Shown here in pieces: positions 10,501 to 14,708 of a stretch of DNA of 33,277 nt. The stretch is from the NCBI GenBank assembly GCA_015665315.1, contig JADFAK010000115.1, positions 1 through 33,277 of the forward strand. The letters run 5' to 3'. Under the pieces are notes generated by a model. It saw only the letters and a list, made by a program, of their open reading frames with translations, did not search any database and had not been told where the DNA came from. The position numbers were made by a program, and so were the translations under genes. Every line of letters starts with the position of its first letter. The stretch's first letter is position 1. This DNA is from Flavobacteriales bacterium. Lineage in GTDB: Bacteria > Bacteroidota > Bacteroidia > Flavobacteriales_D > Sanyastnellaceae.

Positions 10501-11651
10501 TCCTCATTGGAGATGCTACTACCGGCAAAATATCGAGCCTCTATAGAAACGATGGAGACGGCGTGTTTACCGCAGAAGCTCAAGATTTCGTTGGGTTAGA
10601 TTATGGAACTGTTACTTTTGGTGATATTGATGGAGATGGAGACTATGATTTGATTACGAGTGGCGGAAATACCGAGTCGAGCACGAGTAAGTTTATCAAT
10701 GACGGAAATGGAATTTTCACATTGGTAGCCGATGCCATTTTGGACGATGTTGAATTCTCAGGAGCTGAAATGGGGGATGTCGACGGTGACGGAGACCTCG
10801 ATTATTTCCTTACTGGAAAAGTATCTGGTACCGAATTTTCTGCTGAATTGTACACCAACGATGGATCAGGGTCGTATACCAAGGCTGCAGGAACACCCTT
10901 TGTCGGTGTTCAATTTGCAAGCGTGTTGATGGAAGACTTAGATGCCGATGGAGATCTTGATATACTCGTTTTTGGAGAAGACTTAATTGGGAACAAGACT
11001 GGAAATCTCTACATCAACGATGGTACGGGAATATTTGAATTGAGCGAGGTGGTATTCGCTCCGTTTATCAAAGGCCAAGCAAATTTTGTTGATGTAAACG
11101 CAGACGGTCAAGGGGAAGTATTTTATCATGGAGAGAATGAATTTGGGTGGAAATCAATTCAACTTTATCAGTTTACAGCACAAACAGAAGCAATCTACGG
11201 GTGCACCGACCCAATGGCCTGTGAATTTGATCCAACTGTCACATGCGATGATGGATCGTGTGCAACGGCCGCTCAGACCTATTATTTAGATGACGATGGT
11301 GACAGTTTTGGTGATTTGAATTTCCCAGTTGAACTGTGCGTGGCAACTAGTGGTTATGTTGTAGACAATACAGACTGTGATGATTTAGACCCTCTGAAAT
11401 ATCCGGGTGCGCCAGGAACGGGCACAGGTGTCGACAATAACTGCAATGGCATTGTTGAAGGTGATGAATTGTCAGGGACTTGTTTAGGAGATCTCAACTT
11501 TGATGGCACCATCAATACGGCCGACCTCCTTCTATTCCTGGGAGCCTTTGGATGTAACTCTAATTGCATCGCCGATTTGGATGGAAACTTAGTAGTTAAT
11601 ACATCCGATCTATTGCTATTCCTAGGTTTGTTTGGGACAGGTTGCCCGTAA
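1572..11651 (+). CDS. Giant secreted cysteine-rich, calcium-binding multi-repeat protein with dockerin-like C-terminus
   Basis: The protein has 3359 residues. Residues 1-30 are a Sec signal peptide (basic start, hydrophobic core, NLSAQ before the mature end). Then come 24 acidic DxDxDGLxDGxE repeats of bacterial thrombospondin type 3 kind (31-646), 43 cysteine-rich units of about 25 residues in eight runs, and two seven-repeat FG-GAP/VCBS segments likely to fold as propellers (931-1313, 2834-3209). There is also a beta-sandwich-like insert (1534-1695), three copies of a DCW...GCYTFxxYDSYGDG domain, two PPC-like domains, a MopE-like DCDD...DNNCNG segment and a dockerin-like end (3302-3359). 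There is no enzyme signature. I infer an extracellular, calcium- and disulphide-stabilised fibre or adhesin. No type IX sorting domain is visible at the C-terminus. The gene stands alone, with a terminator hairpin 50 bases downstream. Confidence 0.95.
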   Translation: MQPRQSFSLAIKLAVFSVFFAITSLNLSAQFDDSDNDGLLDKYESWCLWIGELEWGEQFCIYGPLPGTDPNNPDTDGDGLLDGQEVDIYGEVGLWLGEFNTEAMNPDTDGDGLLDGQEVDTNGVYPWLGEYNTSASNPDMDNDGLLDGEEVNVYGSDPNNSDSDGDGLLDGEEVNYYGSDPMNSDSDNDGLDDGYEATHIGVGAVADSDYDDDGLSDGDEVLLYGTDPGWLDSDYDGLKDGTEVNSLGTDPMDSDTDDDGAGDGVEVGGEYGSWIVGAPGLGTDPFNPDTDNDGLLDGEEMTTSGTSPLDSDSDDDGLLDGQEGDYGSDPMVADTDSDGLLDGQEVNTYFTNPISYDTDNDELTDGDEVYIYGTDPTLYDTDSDGTGDGWEVTAFYGWATDPTIADTDMDGLLDGEEIPIGTNPLNPDTDGDGLNDSYEVNNIGYGAAIVLDYDGDGLSDYDEVMVHFTDPASTDTDYDQLSDGDEILIFFTNPLSNDSDGDDVMDSEEVLDFGTDPNNPDTDSDGVGDFLETYFNGPGTDPFIADTDGDGLDDGEELFVYSIGSYTEITDPLEPDTDNDGLLDGEEVHTYYTDPTEEDTDSDGLLDGEEVNTYLTDPTILDTDGGSVNDGVEVFQGTDPLNPGDDCLSINGCMDLAACNYNPAAVCDDGSCAYPGCTNGSACNYDSTAGCDDGSCLINFGCTDDSACNYNESATCDDGSCMTVYGCIDPLACNFSTTVTCDDGWSCTYPGCNDVWACNFNQYAGCNDGSCNYVEGCTDAAACNYDPSANCDDIDYCSYPGCNDDTACNYDVEAGCDDGSCLFTDACGNCGGIGIAGCMDASACNYNPSATCYDGSCLTVLGCTDASACNYNPAATCDDGNCNSPGCNDLVACNYNPSASCSDGSCSYSGCTDPTACNYEATAGCDDGSCVHTDAFGITSIPLDGNIEPMLNSTSDAADWNGDGFVDLVVQGLEGIFGDEKTRIYLNDGAGGWILNGNIGGGADNRAYGDVNFGDVDGDGDQDLIVSGRTDFNSGTIITSLYLNDGSGGVESINSASFTAVTNSTGEFEDVDGDGDLDYFLIGTNGSNTPFSFLYRNDGAGNYTAEAQSFEPIYEGSISFGDVDGDGDPDLITSGWISGGFKTSLYLNNGSGIFAVVAGTTFEDVRYSGSDFGDVDGDGDLDFILSGFSLSIINSTELYLNDGSGVFTKALGTPFVPVKDASVLMRDVDYDGDIDAIILGRDNGGNATTNLYVNDGTGTFELSSFEFTASWECDFTSIDVNGDGQEEVFYHGFESSNSTSELYQFKNQTLAILGCMNENACNYDSSATCDDGSCGGVLGCMDNSFCNFNPSATCDNGLCGSTNGCTNTTACNYDPLAVCDDGSCLTNLGCMTASACNYDPSANCDDGSCLTTLGCMSPNACNFDPSATCDDGSCTYPGCNDSAACNYNSNAGCNDGSCLSNYGCTDASACNYDPIATCNDGSCSAITGCMDPLACNYNSAAVCSSGSCILQGGCTEPSNCNYDPTAVCDDGSCDYYTQSLLSTLDSDLGTKGFMFEVHAHSAITLTQFSFDFNGCGAASHTYSLWTKSGTQVGYSSTVGAWSVVNAAEVPCYGSQTLESTEPFSLSMAAGEVRSFYIHSSRGFTGYDNDPVSGSTVVASDTFIDIVAGYALTGIFSPSASTITPNIDVFYNETVHGCTNPIACNYNSGATCEDGSCLTDFGCTVASACNYDPSATCDDGSCSTVYGCTNTSACNYNPLASCEDGSCLTVYGCTNLSSCNFNPLATCNDGSCLTLYGCTDALACNYNASATCDNGSCLTNYGCTNNTYCNYDPTATCDDGSCGNAVGCNDTAACNYDPLADCDDGSCLYPNGCLDPSACNYNANANCDNGICLYGGVSYFLDLYTDCWGQETGWQITNESNEVVFDKPVGSYLSTSAYGEGICLTEGCYTLTLFDSNGNGLNGSSYPECQDDGAINLIDHLGETVYGMYGENFGYELSIPFCYNPGCLDPSACNYDVHVTHDDGSCMYGEPYNLQIATDCWPEELFWDIADELGTVIYSGVPATTVDGVLIEELVCFAEGCYTFTIYDSYGDGMEPIGGCDFQGNYVFTDALGNTVFEMTNANYGFETSHYFCYELGCTDATACNYDSTASHDDGSCLLPDGCVDIAACNYDSAALCDNGFCIYGGDDITVNFDTDCWGSETSWEILDDSGNLLYSSAQGEYDDTNPDSPIQLSYSHQVCLYEGCYTFIVYDSYGDGISGGSTYATCDFDGDFQLIDGNGTSLVQMTDADFGSSTTYSFCYVIGCTAPTACNFNSNATSNDGSCMLPDGCTNPIACNYGAANVCDDGSCIIQPANDICSNATSILVDGGSLLVDNTSTCTDGPSFSCGGQGNKDLWYSFVFPGGGIRIETAAGTLSNTSLAVYDGCGGSLIACDNNNGLGSLSLLYMCDEQLNVGQTYFIQASGFSSLNGTFYLEVKSQIIPTNDVCTSATEIISNAGPVSTNNSGTCIDGPTPPCGGSLPVRDVWYKFTQALGAEITIATTTGGLEDTRIAVWDGCGQNLIACDDDSGPGNSSMLVLGCDQLLAGHEYYIQCGGQGSSSGTFDLSLTSVINSFTGCTNASACNYDPTAQCDDGSCLTVYGCMDAFACNFNSEALCDNGNCLFGSGCTDPSACNFNSGAQCDDGSCLTSGCTDSSACNYNGLAQCDDGTCLFVYGCTDPSSCNFNSEAQCDDGSCLITGCTDSSACNYHYFAQCDDGSCILAQCKNPNACNYNSSAFCHDDDACIGLSDCMDVEACNYNPSATCDDGSCVGLSGCMDVVSCNYNPTATCDDGSCAYTDAAGFNYVNLPTGPMAAGKISNSNAADVNGDGFMDLLVMGTSSEGRRIDLYINDGTGSFTSFAHPFPAMYRGTVSFGDVDGDGDQDLLLSGHATGNIRSTNLYFNDGSGNFTLSVSSVFTPVKDSSGEFADVDGDGDLDYFLIGDATTGKISSLYRNDGDGVFTAEAQDFVGLDYGTVTFGDIDGDGDYDLITSGGNTESSTSKFINDGNGIFTLVADAILDDVEFSGAEMGDVDGDGDLDYFLTGKVSGTEFSAELYTNDGSGSYTKAAGTPFVGVQFASVLMEDLDADGDLDILVFGEDLIGNKTGNLYINDGTGIFELSEVVFAPFIKGQANFVDVNADGQGEVFYHGENEFGWKSIQLYQFTAQTEAIYGCTDPMACEFDPTVTCDDGSCATAAQTYYLDDDGDSFGDLNFPVELCVATSGYVVDNTDCDDLDPLKYPGAPGTGTGVDNNCNGIVEGDELSGTCLGDLNFDGTINTADLLLFLGAFGCNSNCIADLDGNLVVNTSDLLLFLGLFGTGCP
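1662..3509 (+). repeat. 24 thrombospondin type 3-like calcium-binding repeats
   Basis: Residues 31-646 contain 24 copies of an acidic loop of the form DTDxDGLLDGEEV, spaced 20 to 35 residues apart and often joined by GTDPxNP. The aspartates at alternating positions match the calcium-binding loop of bacterial TSP3 repeats (Pfam TSP3_bac). Copy 24 (DTDGGSVNDG) and copy 13 (DTDNDELTDG) are degenerate. Such regions form extended rods that stiffen with calcium. Confidence 0.9.
3525..4361 (+). repeat. Cysteine-rich repeat block 1 (11 units)
   Basis: Residues 652-930 hold 11 units of about 25 residues built on GCTD-x2-ACNY-x3-ATC-DDGSC, with four cysteines each. Unit 4 has an extra Trp (DDGWSC), unit 6 reads CDDIDYC, and unit 7 is followed by a short insertion DACGNCGG that adds two cysteines. 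The DNA copies differ at many synonymous sites, so the repeats are old and kept at protein level. Confidence 0.9.
4362..5510 (+). other. FG-GAP/VCBS seven-repeat propeller 1
   Basis: Residues 931-1313 contain seven DxDGDGxxD loops (DWNGDGFVD, DVDGDGDQD, DVDGDGDLD, DVDGDGDPD, DVDGDGDLD, DVDYDGDID, DVNGDGQEE), each followed by LYLNDGSG-type strands. Seven repeats suit a seven-bladed integrin-alpha-like beta-propeller with calcium bound in the loops. Confidence 0.85.
5511..6170 (+). repeat. Cysteine-rich repeat block 2 (9 units)
   Basis: Residues 1314-1533 hold nine units of the same cysteine-rich repeat. Units 2 (CDNGLC) and 8 (CSSGSC) have changes in the acidic DDG part but keep the cysteines. 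Confidence 0.9.
6171..6656 (+). other. Unrecognised beta-rich insert domain
   Basis: Residues 1534-1695 (about 160) separate cysteine-rich blocks 2 and 3. The segment is rich in Ser, Thr and aromatic residues, with strand-like runs such as FMFEVHAHSAITLTQFSF and VRSFYIHSSRGFTGY and few cysteines. It looks like a beta-sandwich, perhaps ligand binding, but I do not recognise the family. Confidence 0.5.
6657..7244 (+). repeat. Cysteine-rich repeat block 3 (8 units)
   Basis: Residues 1696-1891 hold eight units of the cysteine-rich repeat with very regular 25-residue spacing. The last unit ends CDNGIC and leads straight into the first DCW domain. Confidence 0.9.
7245..8477 (+). other. Three DCW...GCYTF domains, each followed by cysteine-rich units
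   Basis: Residues 1892-2004, 2026-2135 and 2182-2302 are three related domains of about 110-120 residues. Each has an early TDCW, a middle EGCYTFTIYDSYGDG (SNGNG in copy 1) and a final FCY. One, two and then two cysteine-rich units follow the copies (7584-7646, 7977-8114, 8478-8615). The YDSYGDG loop may bind calcium. I know this as a recurring module of secreted Bacteroidota proteins but cannot give a family name. Confidence 0.6.
8616..9413 (+). other. Two tandem PPC-like domains
   Basis: Residues 2349-2482 and 2483-2614 are two related copies. Each starts NDICSNAT or NDVCTSAT, carries DLWYSF or DVWYKF, then LAVYDGCGG or IAVWDGCGQ with LIACD, and ends in a YYIQxxGxxSxxGTF strand. This matches bacterial pre-peptidase C-terminal-like beta-sandwiches common in secreted proteins of this phylum. 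Confidence 0.65.
9414..10070 (+). repeat. Cysteine-rich repeat block 7 (9 units)
   Basis: Residues 2615-2833 hold nine units. The first six mostly use AQCDDGSC in place of ATCDDGSC, a local signature suggesting they arose by duplication among themselves. Unit 7 starts QC and reads CHDDDAC, and unit 8 starts DC. A single further unit follows propeller 2 at 11199-11261. Confidence 0.9.
10071..11198 (+). other. FG-GAP/VCBS seven-repeat propeller 2
   Basis: Residues 2834-3209 again contain seven DxDGDG loops (DVNGDGFMD to DVNADGQGE), matching propeller 1 blade for blade. Shared details include GDVDGDGDQDLxxSG in blade 2, DVDGDGDLDYFLIG in blade 3 and the closing GQxEVFYHG. It is an internal duplicate of propeller 1, placed about 1900 residues away. 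Confidence 0.85.
11262..11648 (+). other. MopE-like segment and C-terminal dockerin-like domain
   Basis: Residues 3231-3301 carry YYLDDDGDSFGD and DNTDCDDLDP...PGAPG...DNNCNG, the pattern of the MopE-type metal-binding motif (Pfam PF11617). Residues 3302-3359 hold two calcium-loop-plus-helix repeats: GDLNFDGTINTADLLLFLG and, after CNSNC, ADLDGNLVVNTSDLLLFLG. This is the duplicated layout of type I dockerins. The chain ends FGTGCP directly after it, where type IX substrates usually carry a C-terminal sorting domain. Confidence 0.75.
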
Positions 11652-11698
11652 AACAATGGGCTTGGAGACGAACATATTGGCCTATTTCGATAAAGTTT

Positions 11699-11740
11699 AA
11701 GCAATAAGGGCAAATCATTAGCGATTTGCCCATATTGCTT
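11699..11740. terminator. Bidirectional terminator hairpin between convergent genes
   Basis: An 18-base arm (11699-11716), a 6-base loop (11717-11722) and an 18-base arm (11723-11740) pair with one mismatch. The arms end in AA/TT, and short T-rich runs follow on both sides. It lies between the end of the giant gene and the leftward transporter group, so it can stop transcription from either side. Confidence 0.8.
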
Positions 11741-11796
11741 TAGTAAGTTCAAGGAGAACCAATCTTTGTGAGCGCTTGGTGACAGACCTAAACACT

Positions 11797-11985
11797 CTAT
11801 TTCTTTACCAATTTGTAAACGGCGTACGCAATAGAGGCAATTCCCAAGCCTAAATGCAAGATTTTGGAAATAGGCCATAGATCACCATTACGAGCAAATG
11901 CCACAATTGTGAAGCATATACCTGCGCCTATCATAAAATAATACTGTCAAGGATTGAATTCTTGCTCTTTGTCTACTTTAGTCAT
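11797..11985 (-). pseudogene. Small membrane protein gene with an in-frame UGA
   Basis: Reading leftward, an ATG at 11985 gives MTKVDKEQEFNP, then a TGA at 11949-11947. The same frame continues QYYFMIGAGICFTIVAFARN...LGLGIASIAYAVYKLVKK to a TAG at 11799-11797. The full frame would encode 62 residues with two membrane segments. It starts 12 bases after the transporter stop, so it looks like the last gene of that operon. Either the gene is broken, or the base call is wrong, or translation starts at the internal ATG at 11934 and gives a 44-residue protein. I favour a real small gene damaged or misread at codon 13, since the residues on both sides of the stop look coding. The function is unknown. 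Confidence 0.55.
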
Positions 11986-11997
11986 ATTCCATAGATG

Positions 11998-13443
11998 TTA
12001 CTTATACTTCTCCAATATCAAGTAATCCCTTTCTTCCTTGGGCACGCGATTTCGACTCTTAGCCGAAAACAGCCAGAATAGAAGGCCGAGGAAAGAAAAC
12101 ACAGAAAAAATTAGCCACTCATAAGGCCACCCCAAAGCGACCGGACTGTTTGGGAAAATCATGACCGACAGGATGCTCAAAGACCCGATGATGCCTATAT
12201 AACCAAGTAGTTTGCCGCCTGGCGCTCGATAAGGCCGTTCCAAAACCGGAAATTTATTGCGCAAGGTGATGAACGACGAGGACACTCCGAAAAATGCAAT
12301 CACAATGCACAATGAACCAACATTTACAAAGGCAAGCATAAGACCTGGCCCCATTAAAGACGCTACGAAAGTGACAACACCGCTAAATATTACAGCGTTG
12401 TAGGGAGTCTGATTCTTGATGTGTGATCTCCCCAAAGCTGGCGCGATAATCTTTCCTCTACCCATGGCGAAAAGTACACGTGAGCCCGCAAGGAAGAAGC
12501 CATTCCAACTAGTGAGCAATCCGACAATAGCAGTTACCAAAATGAGCTTTACCAAAAAAGGAGATTCGGTAGCAATTCCAAAAGCTTTGGCCGTCGGTAG
12601 TCTGTCTGCAACAATTTCATGCCACGGTGCCGCTATTGATGTGCTCATAATAAGCAGAATATAAAAACACACCGCTGCCAGAATGGATGCTGGAATGAGC
12701 AAACCGATCGTTTTATACGAAATAGATTTCTCAGTTTCTTCGGCCGCTTGAGGAATCGTATCAAAGCCAACAAACCAGAAGGGAACAGTCACTAAAACCA
12801 TGGCTACACCGGCTGCAATAGAGCTGGGGCTTTCCGTAGAAAAGAGCGGACTCAAATTATTCCAATCGCCCATGATCAAACCGGCCACTACAAAAACCAA
12901 GGTTAGACCAATAAATAGGATAGTTAATCCGACTTGAAAGCGGGCCGAATTCTTGACACCAGTGTAGTTGATGGCACTTATTAATATGACGAAGAATGCG
13001 CTCAAAGCTAGGTGAGACAAGTAGATTGGGCTCCCGTTCACAGTGTATAATTCCATGTAATCAATGGAGGGAATCAGATAACTGATCACCTTGCTAATGG
13101 AAATCGCTTCAAAGGCAGAAACAGACAGATAACCAAATACAAGAAACCACCCGACAATGAAGGCTTTTGACGTGCCGTAGGCCTTGTATGCATAGGCTAC
13201 CTCGCCGCCTGATAGGGGTAGGGCAGACGTTACTTCGGCATAGCATAATCCGATGACAATCATAAGTAAACCACCCAATGAGAATGCTATGATCGCACCT
13301 AAGGGACCGGCATTGGTGAGCCATGAACCCATAGCAGTTACCCAGCCAACGCCAATCATGGCGCCAAAAGCCAAACTGAACATCCCGGCCGTTCCTATTC
13401 CTCTCTGCAATCGAGGTCTTTGGTAATCGTTTTGAGACGCCAT
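11998..13443 (-). CDS. APC-family amino acid permease
   Basis: The protein has 481 residues from the ATG at 13443; an upstream in-frame TTG at 13467 would add eight residues and is less likely. About twelve hydrophobic segments are visible. The first contains FGAMIGVGW, the unwound substrate-binding helix of the amino acid-polyamine-organocation superfamily (usually GxxIGxG). The second carries GGLLMIVIGLCYAEVTSALPLSGGEVAYAY, also characteristic. It should move an amino acid or related amine across the inner membrane by proton or sodium coupling or exchange; the substrate cannot be told. It follows the amidohydrolase by 82 bases and precedes the small membrane protein by 12, suggesting one uptake-and-breakdown operon. 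Confidence 0.88.
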   Translation of the reverse strand: MASQNDYQRPRLQRGIGTAGMFSLAFGAMIGVGWVTAMGSWLTNAGPLGAIIAFSLGGLLMIVIGLCYAEVTSALPLSGGEVAYAYKAYGTSKAFIVGWFLVFGYLSVSAFEAISISKVISYLIPSIDYMELYTVNGSPIYLSHLALSAFFVILISAINYTGVKNSARFQVGLTILFIGLTLVFVVAGLIMGDWNNLSPLFSTESPSSIAAGVAMVLVTVPFWFVGFDTIPQAAEETEKSISYKTIGLLIPASILAAVCFYILLIMSTSIAAPWHEIVADRLPTAKAFGIATESPFLVKLILVTAIVGLLTSWNGFFLAGSRVLFAMGRGKIIAPALGRSHIKNQTPYNAVIFSGVVTFVASLMGPGLMLAFVNVGSLCIVIAFFGVSSSFITLRNKFPVLERPYRAPGGKLLGYIGIIGSLSILSVMIFPNSPVALGWPYEWLIFSVFSFLGLLFWLFSAKSRNRVPKEERDYLILEKYK

Positions 13444-13525
13444 ATTGTACAATGGGTTTAAATACAATCACCAATTTTTACTTGATTTTCAGTAATTGAG
13501 TTTGGTTAAATTAATACCTTAGAAT

Positions 13526-14335
13526 TTAAAGCGCGGTTACATCGATTTTGAATAGTTCAGCGGCGTTCTTCCATAGAATCAATTCCTTTTTCTCCTCCGT
13601 AAGCTCCAACTGGTTCATGAATTTCAAATAAGACTCCATATTGGATATTGGCCAGTCTGTCCCGTACAATAGGTATTTAGGATCTCCCGCGTAGGTGATC
13701 ATTTCCTCAATCTCTTGCTTCATGTAGCGCTCAAACTTGTCCGAGAAGTTCCCGAGAACCAATCCAGAAATGTCGGCAAAGACATTCTTGTTCTTGTAAA
13801 CAACTTCCATACAGTCCTTAATCCAAGGATTCCCAACATGACAGATAACAATTTTCAAATCAGGATAATCAACCGCCAAATCATCAATGTGCAAGGGATG
13901 TGAATACTTAACCTTGCCAGTAGGAGCATAGGTGTCACCAGAATGAAACATCACTGGAACGTCGTATTCGACGGCCATTTCATACCACAACTTGAATCGA
14001 CTATTGTTCGGATAAAAGGGTTCGTAGCCAGGATAAAATTTCAATCCTTTGATATGCCCGTTTTCAAGATATTCACTTATTTCACGAACGTCACGATGAT
14101 CGTGATGGAGATAGCTAATCCCAGAAACGACCCCCAAATTATTCCGACCTTTGATAGCCTCGACTACTTTTCGTGTACTTGGTCGGTGTTCATTGACTTT
14201 GTACGAGGTCAACACAAGTGAATAATCAACTTGATTGGCCGACATATTATCAGTTAATTCATTTAGACTGTCTTCCAAAGATACAACCCGGTCTTCATGG
14301 TAATTATTGATGTGCGTGTGTACGTCTATGATCAT
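13526..14335 (-). CDS. Amidohydrolase (amidohydrolase_2 family, TIM-barrel metal hydrolase)
   Basis: The protein has 269 residues from the ATG at 14335, which gives MIIDVHTHIN, the normal start of this family. A TTG at 14398 would add 21 residues with no family match. Metal-site motifs are visible: DVHTH near the start, FHSGD near residue 130, CHVG near 165 and YGTDWP near 225. Together these are the histidines and the final aspartate of Pfam PF04909. Relatives are decarboxylases or C-N/C-O hydrolases acting on small, often aromatic or carboxylated, substrates; the substrate here is unknown. The permease downstream on the same strand suggests that its substrate or a precursor is imported. Confidence 0.87.
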   Translation of the reverse strand: MIIDVHTHINNYHEDRVVSLEDSLNELTDNMSANQVDYSLVLTSYKVNEHRPSTRKVVEAIKGRNNLGVVSGISYLHHDHRDVREISEYLENGHIKGLKFYPGYEPFYPNNSRFKLWYEMAVEYDVPVMFHSGDTYAPTGKVKYSHPLHIDDLAVDYPDLKIVICHVGNPWIKDCMEVVYKNKNVFADISGLVLGNFSDKFERYMKQEIEEMITYAGDPKYLLYGTDWPISNMESYLKFMNQLELTEEKKELILWKNAAELFKIDVTAL

Positions 14336-14424
14336 ATCGGTCTTTGTGTGTTCGGCTCTCCATCCAAGCCCGGCGTAGTTCTTAACAGAATTATTCAAAG
14401 GCTAATCATGCTAACGAGAAATTC

Positions 14425-14595
14425 ATGATTCGAACGGTAAAGGTAGTTTTTTCAACGCCAGCTACGGCATTTGACTGGCTATTCGAGTCCATGGGCCTCG
14501 AATATAAGACTTATCCCAACTGGTGGTATGAAGCGGACTACAAAAGAATGAGCTGGACGAACAGCGTGGATTGCCTGTTCCGAGTTAGCGGTTAA
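14425..14595 (+). CDS. Possible 56-residue small protein, unrecognised
   Basis: An ATG at 14425 opens 56 codons to a TAA at 14593-14595. The translation is rich in Trp and Tyr, including FDWLFESMGLEYKTYPNWWY and RMSWTNSVDC. The codon choice looks like coding sequence, and a basic start is followed by an amphipathic stretch. It lies alone between the leftward amidohydrolase and the rightward kinase, with GAGAAA as a weak upstream purine run. It could be a small orphan gene or the remnant of a larger one. I recognise no family. Confidence 0.35.
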   Translation: MIRTVKVVFSTPATAFDWLFESMGLEYKTYPNWWYEADYKRMSWTNSVDCLFRVSG

Positions 14596-14708
14596 GAATG
14601 ATTTCAGAATTTTCCGACAAGTTTGAAAACGCATTCCTGCAATGAACTTGATAATGATTCAGCACATTAGCTGATATATTTTGTTGATCTCATCAATTCG
14701 AAAAATTT

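Noticed and set aside
11354-11878. Leftward 174-codon open frame overlapping the end of the giant gene
   Set aside because: It is antisense to the MopE and dockerin-like coding region and crosses the terminator hairpin. The translation has no family features.
11947-11949. Selenocysteine at the in-frame UGA
   Set aside because: No selenocysteine insertion hairpin is evident just downstream, and a small membrane protein of this kind is not a known selenoprotein. Mutation or base error is simpler.
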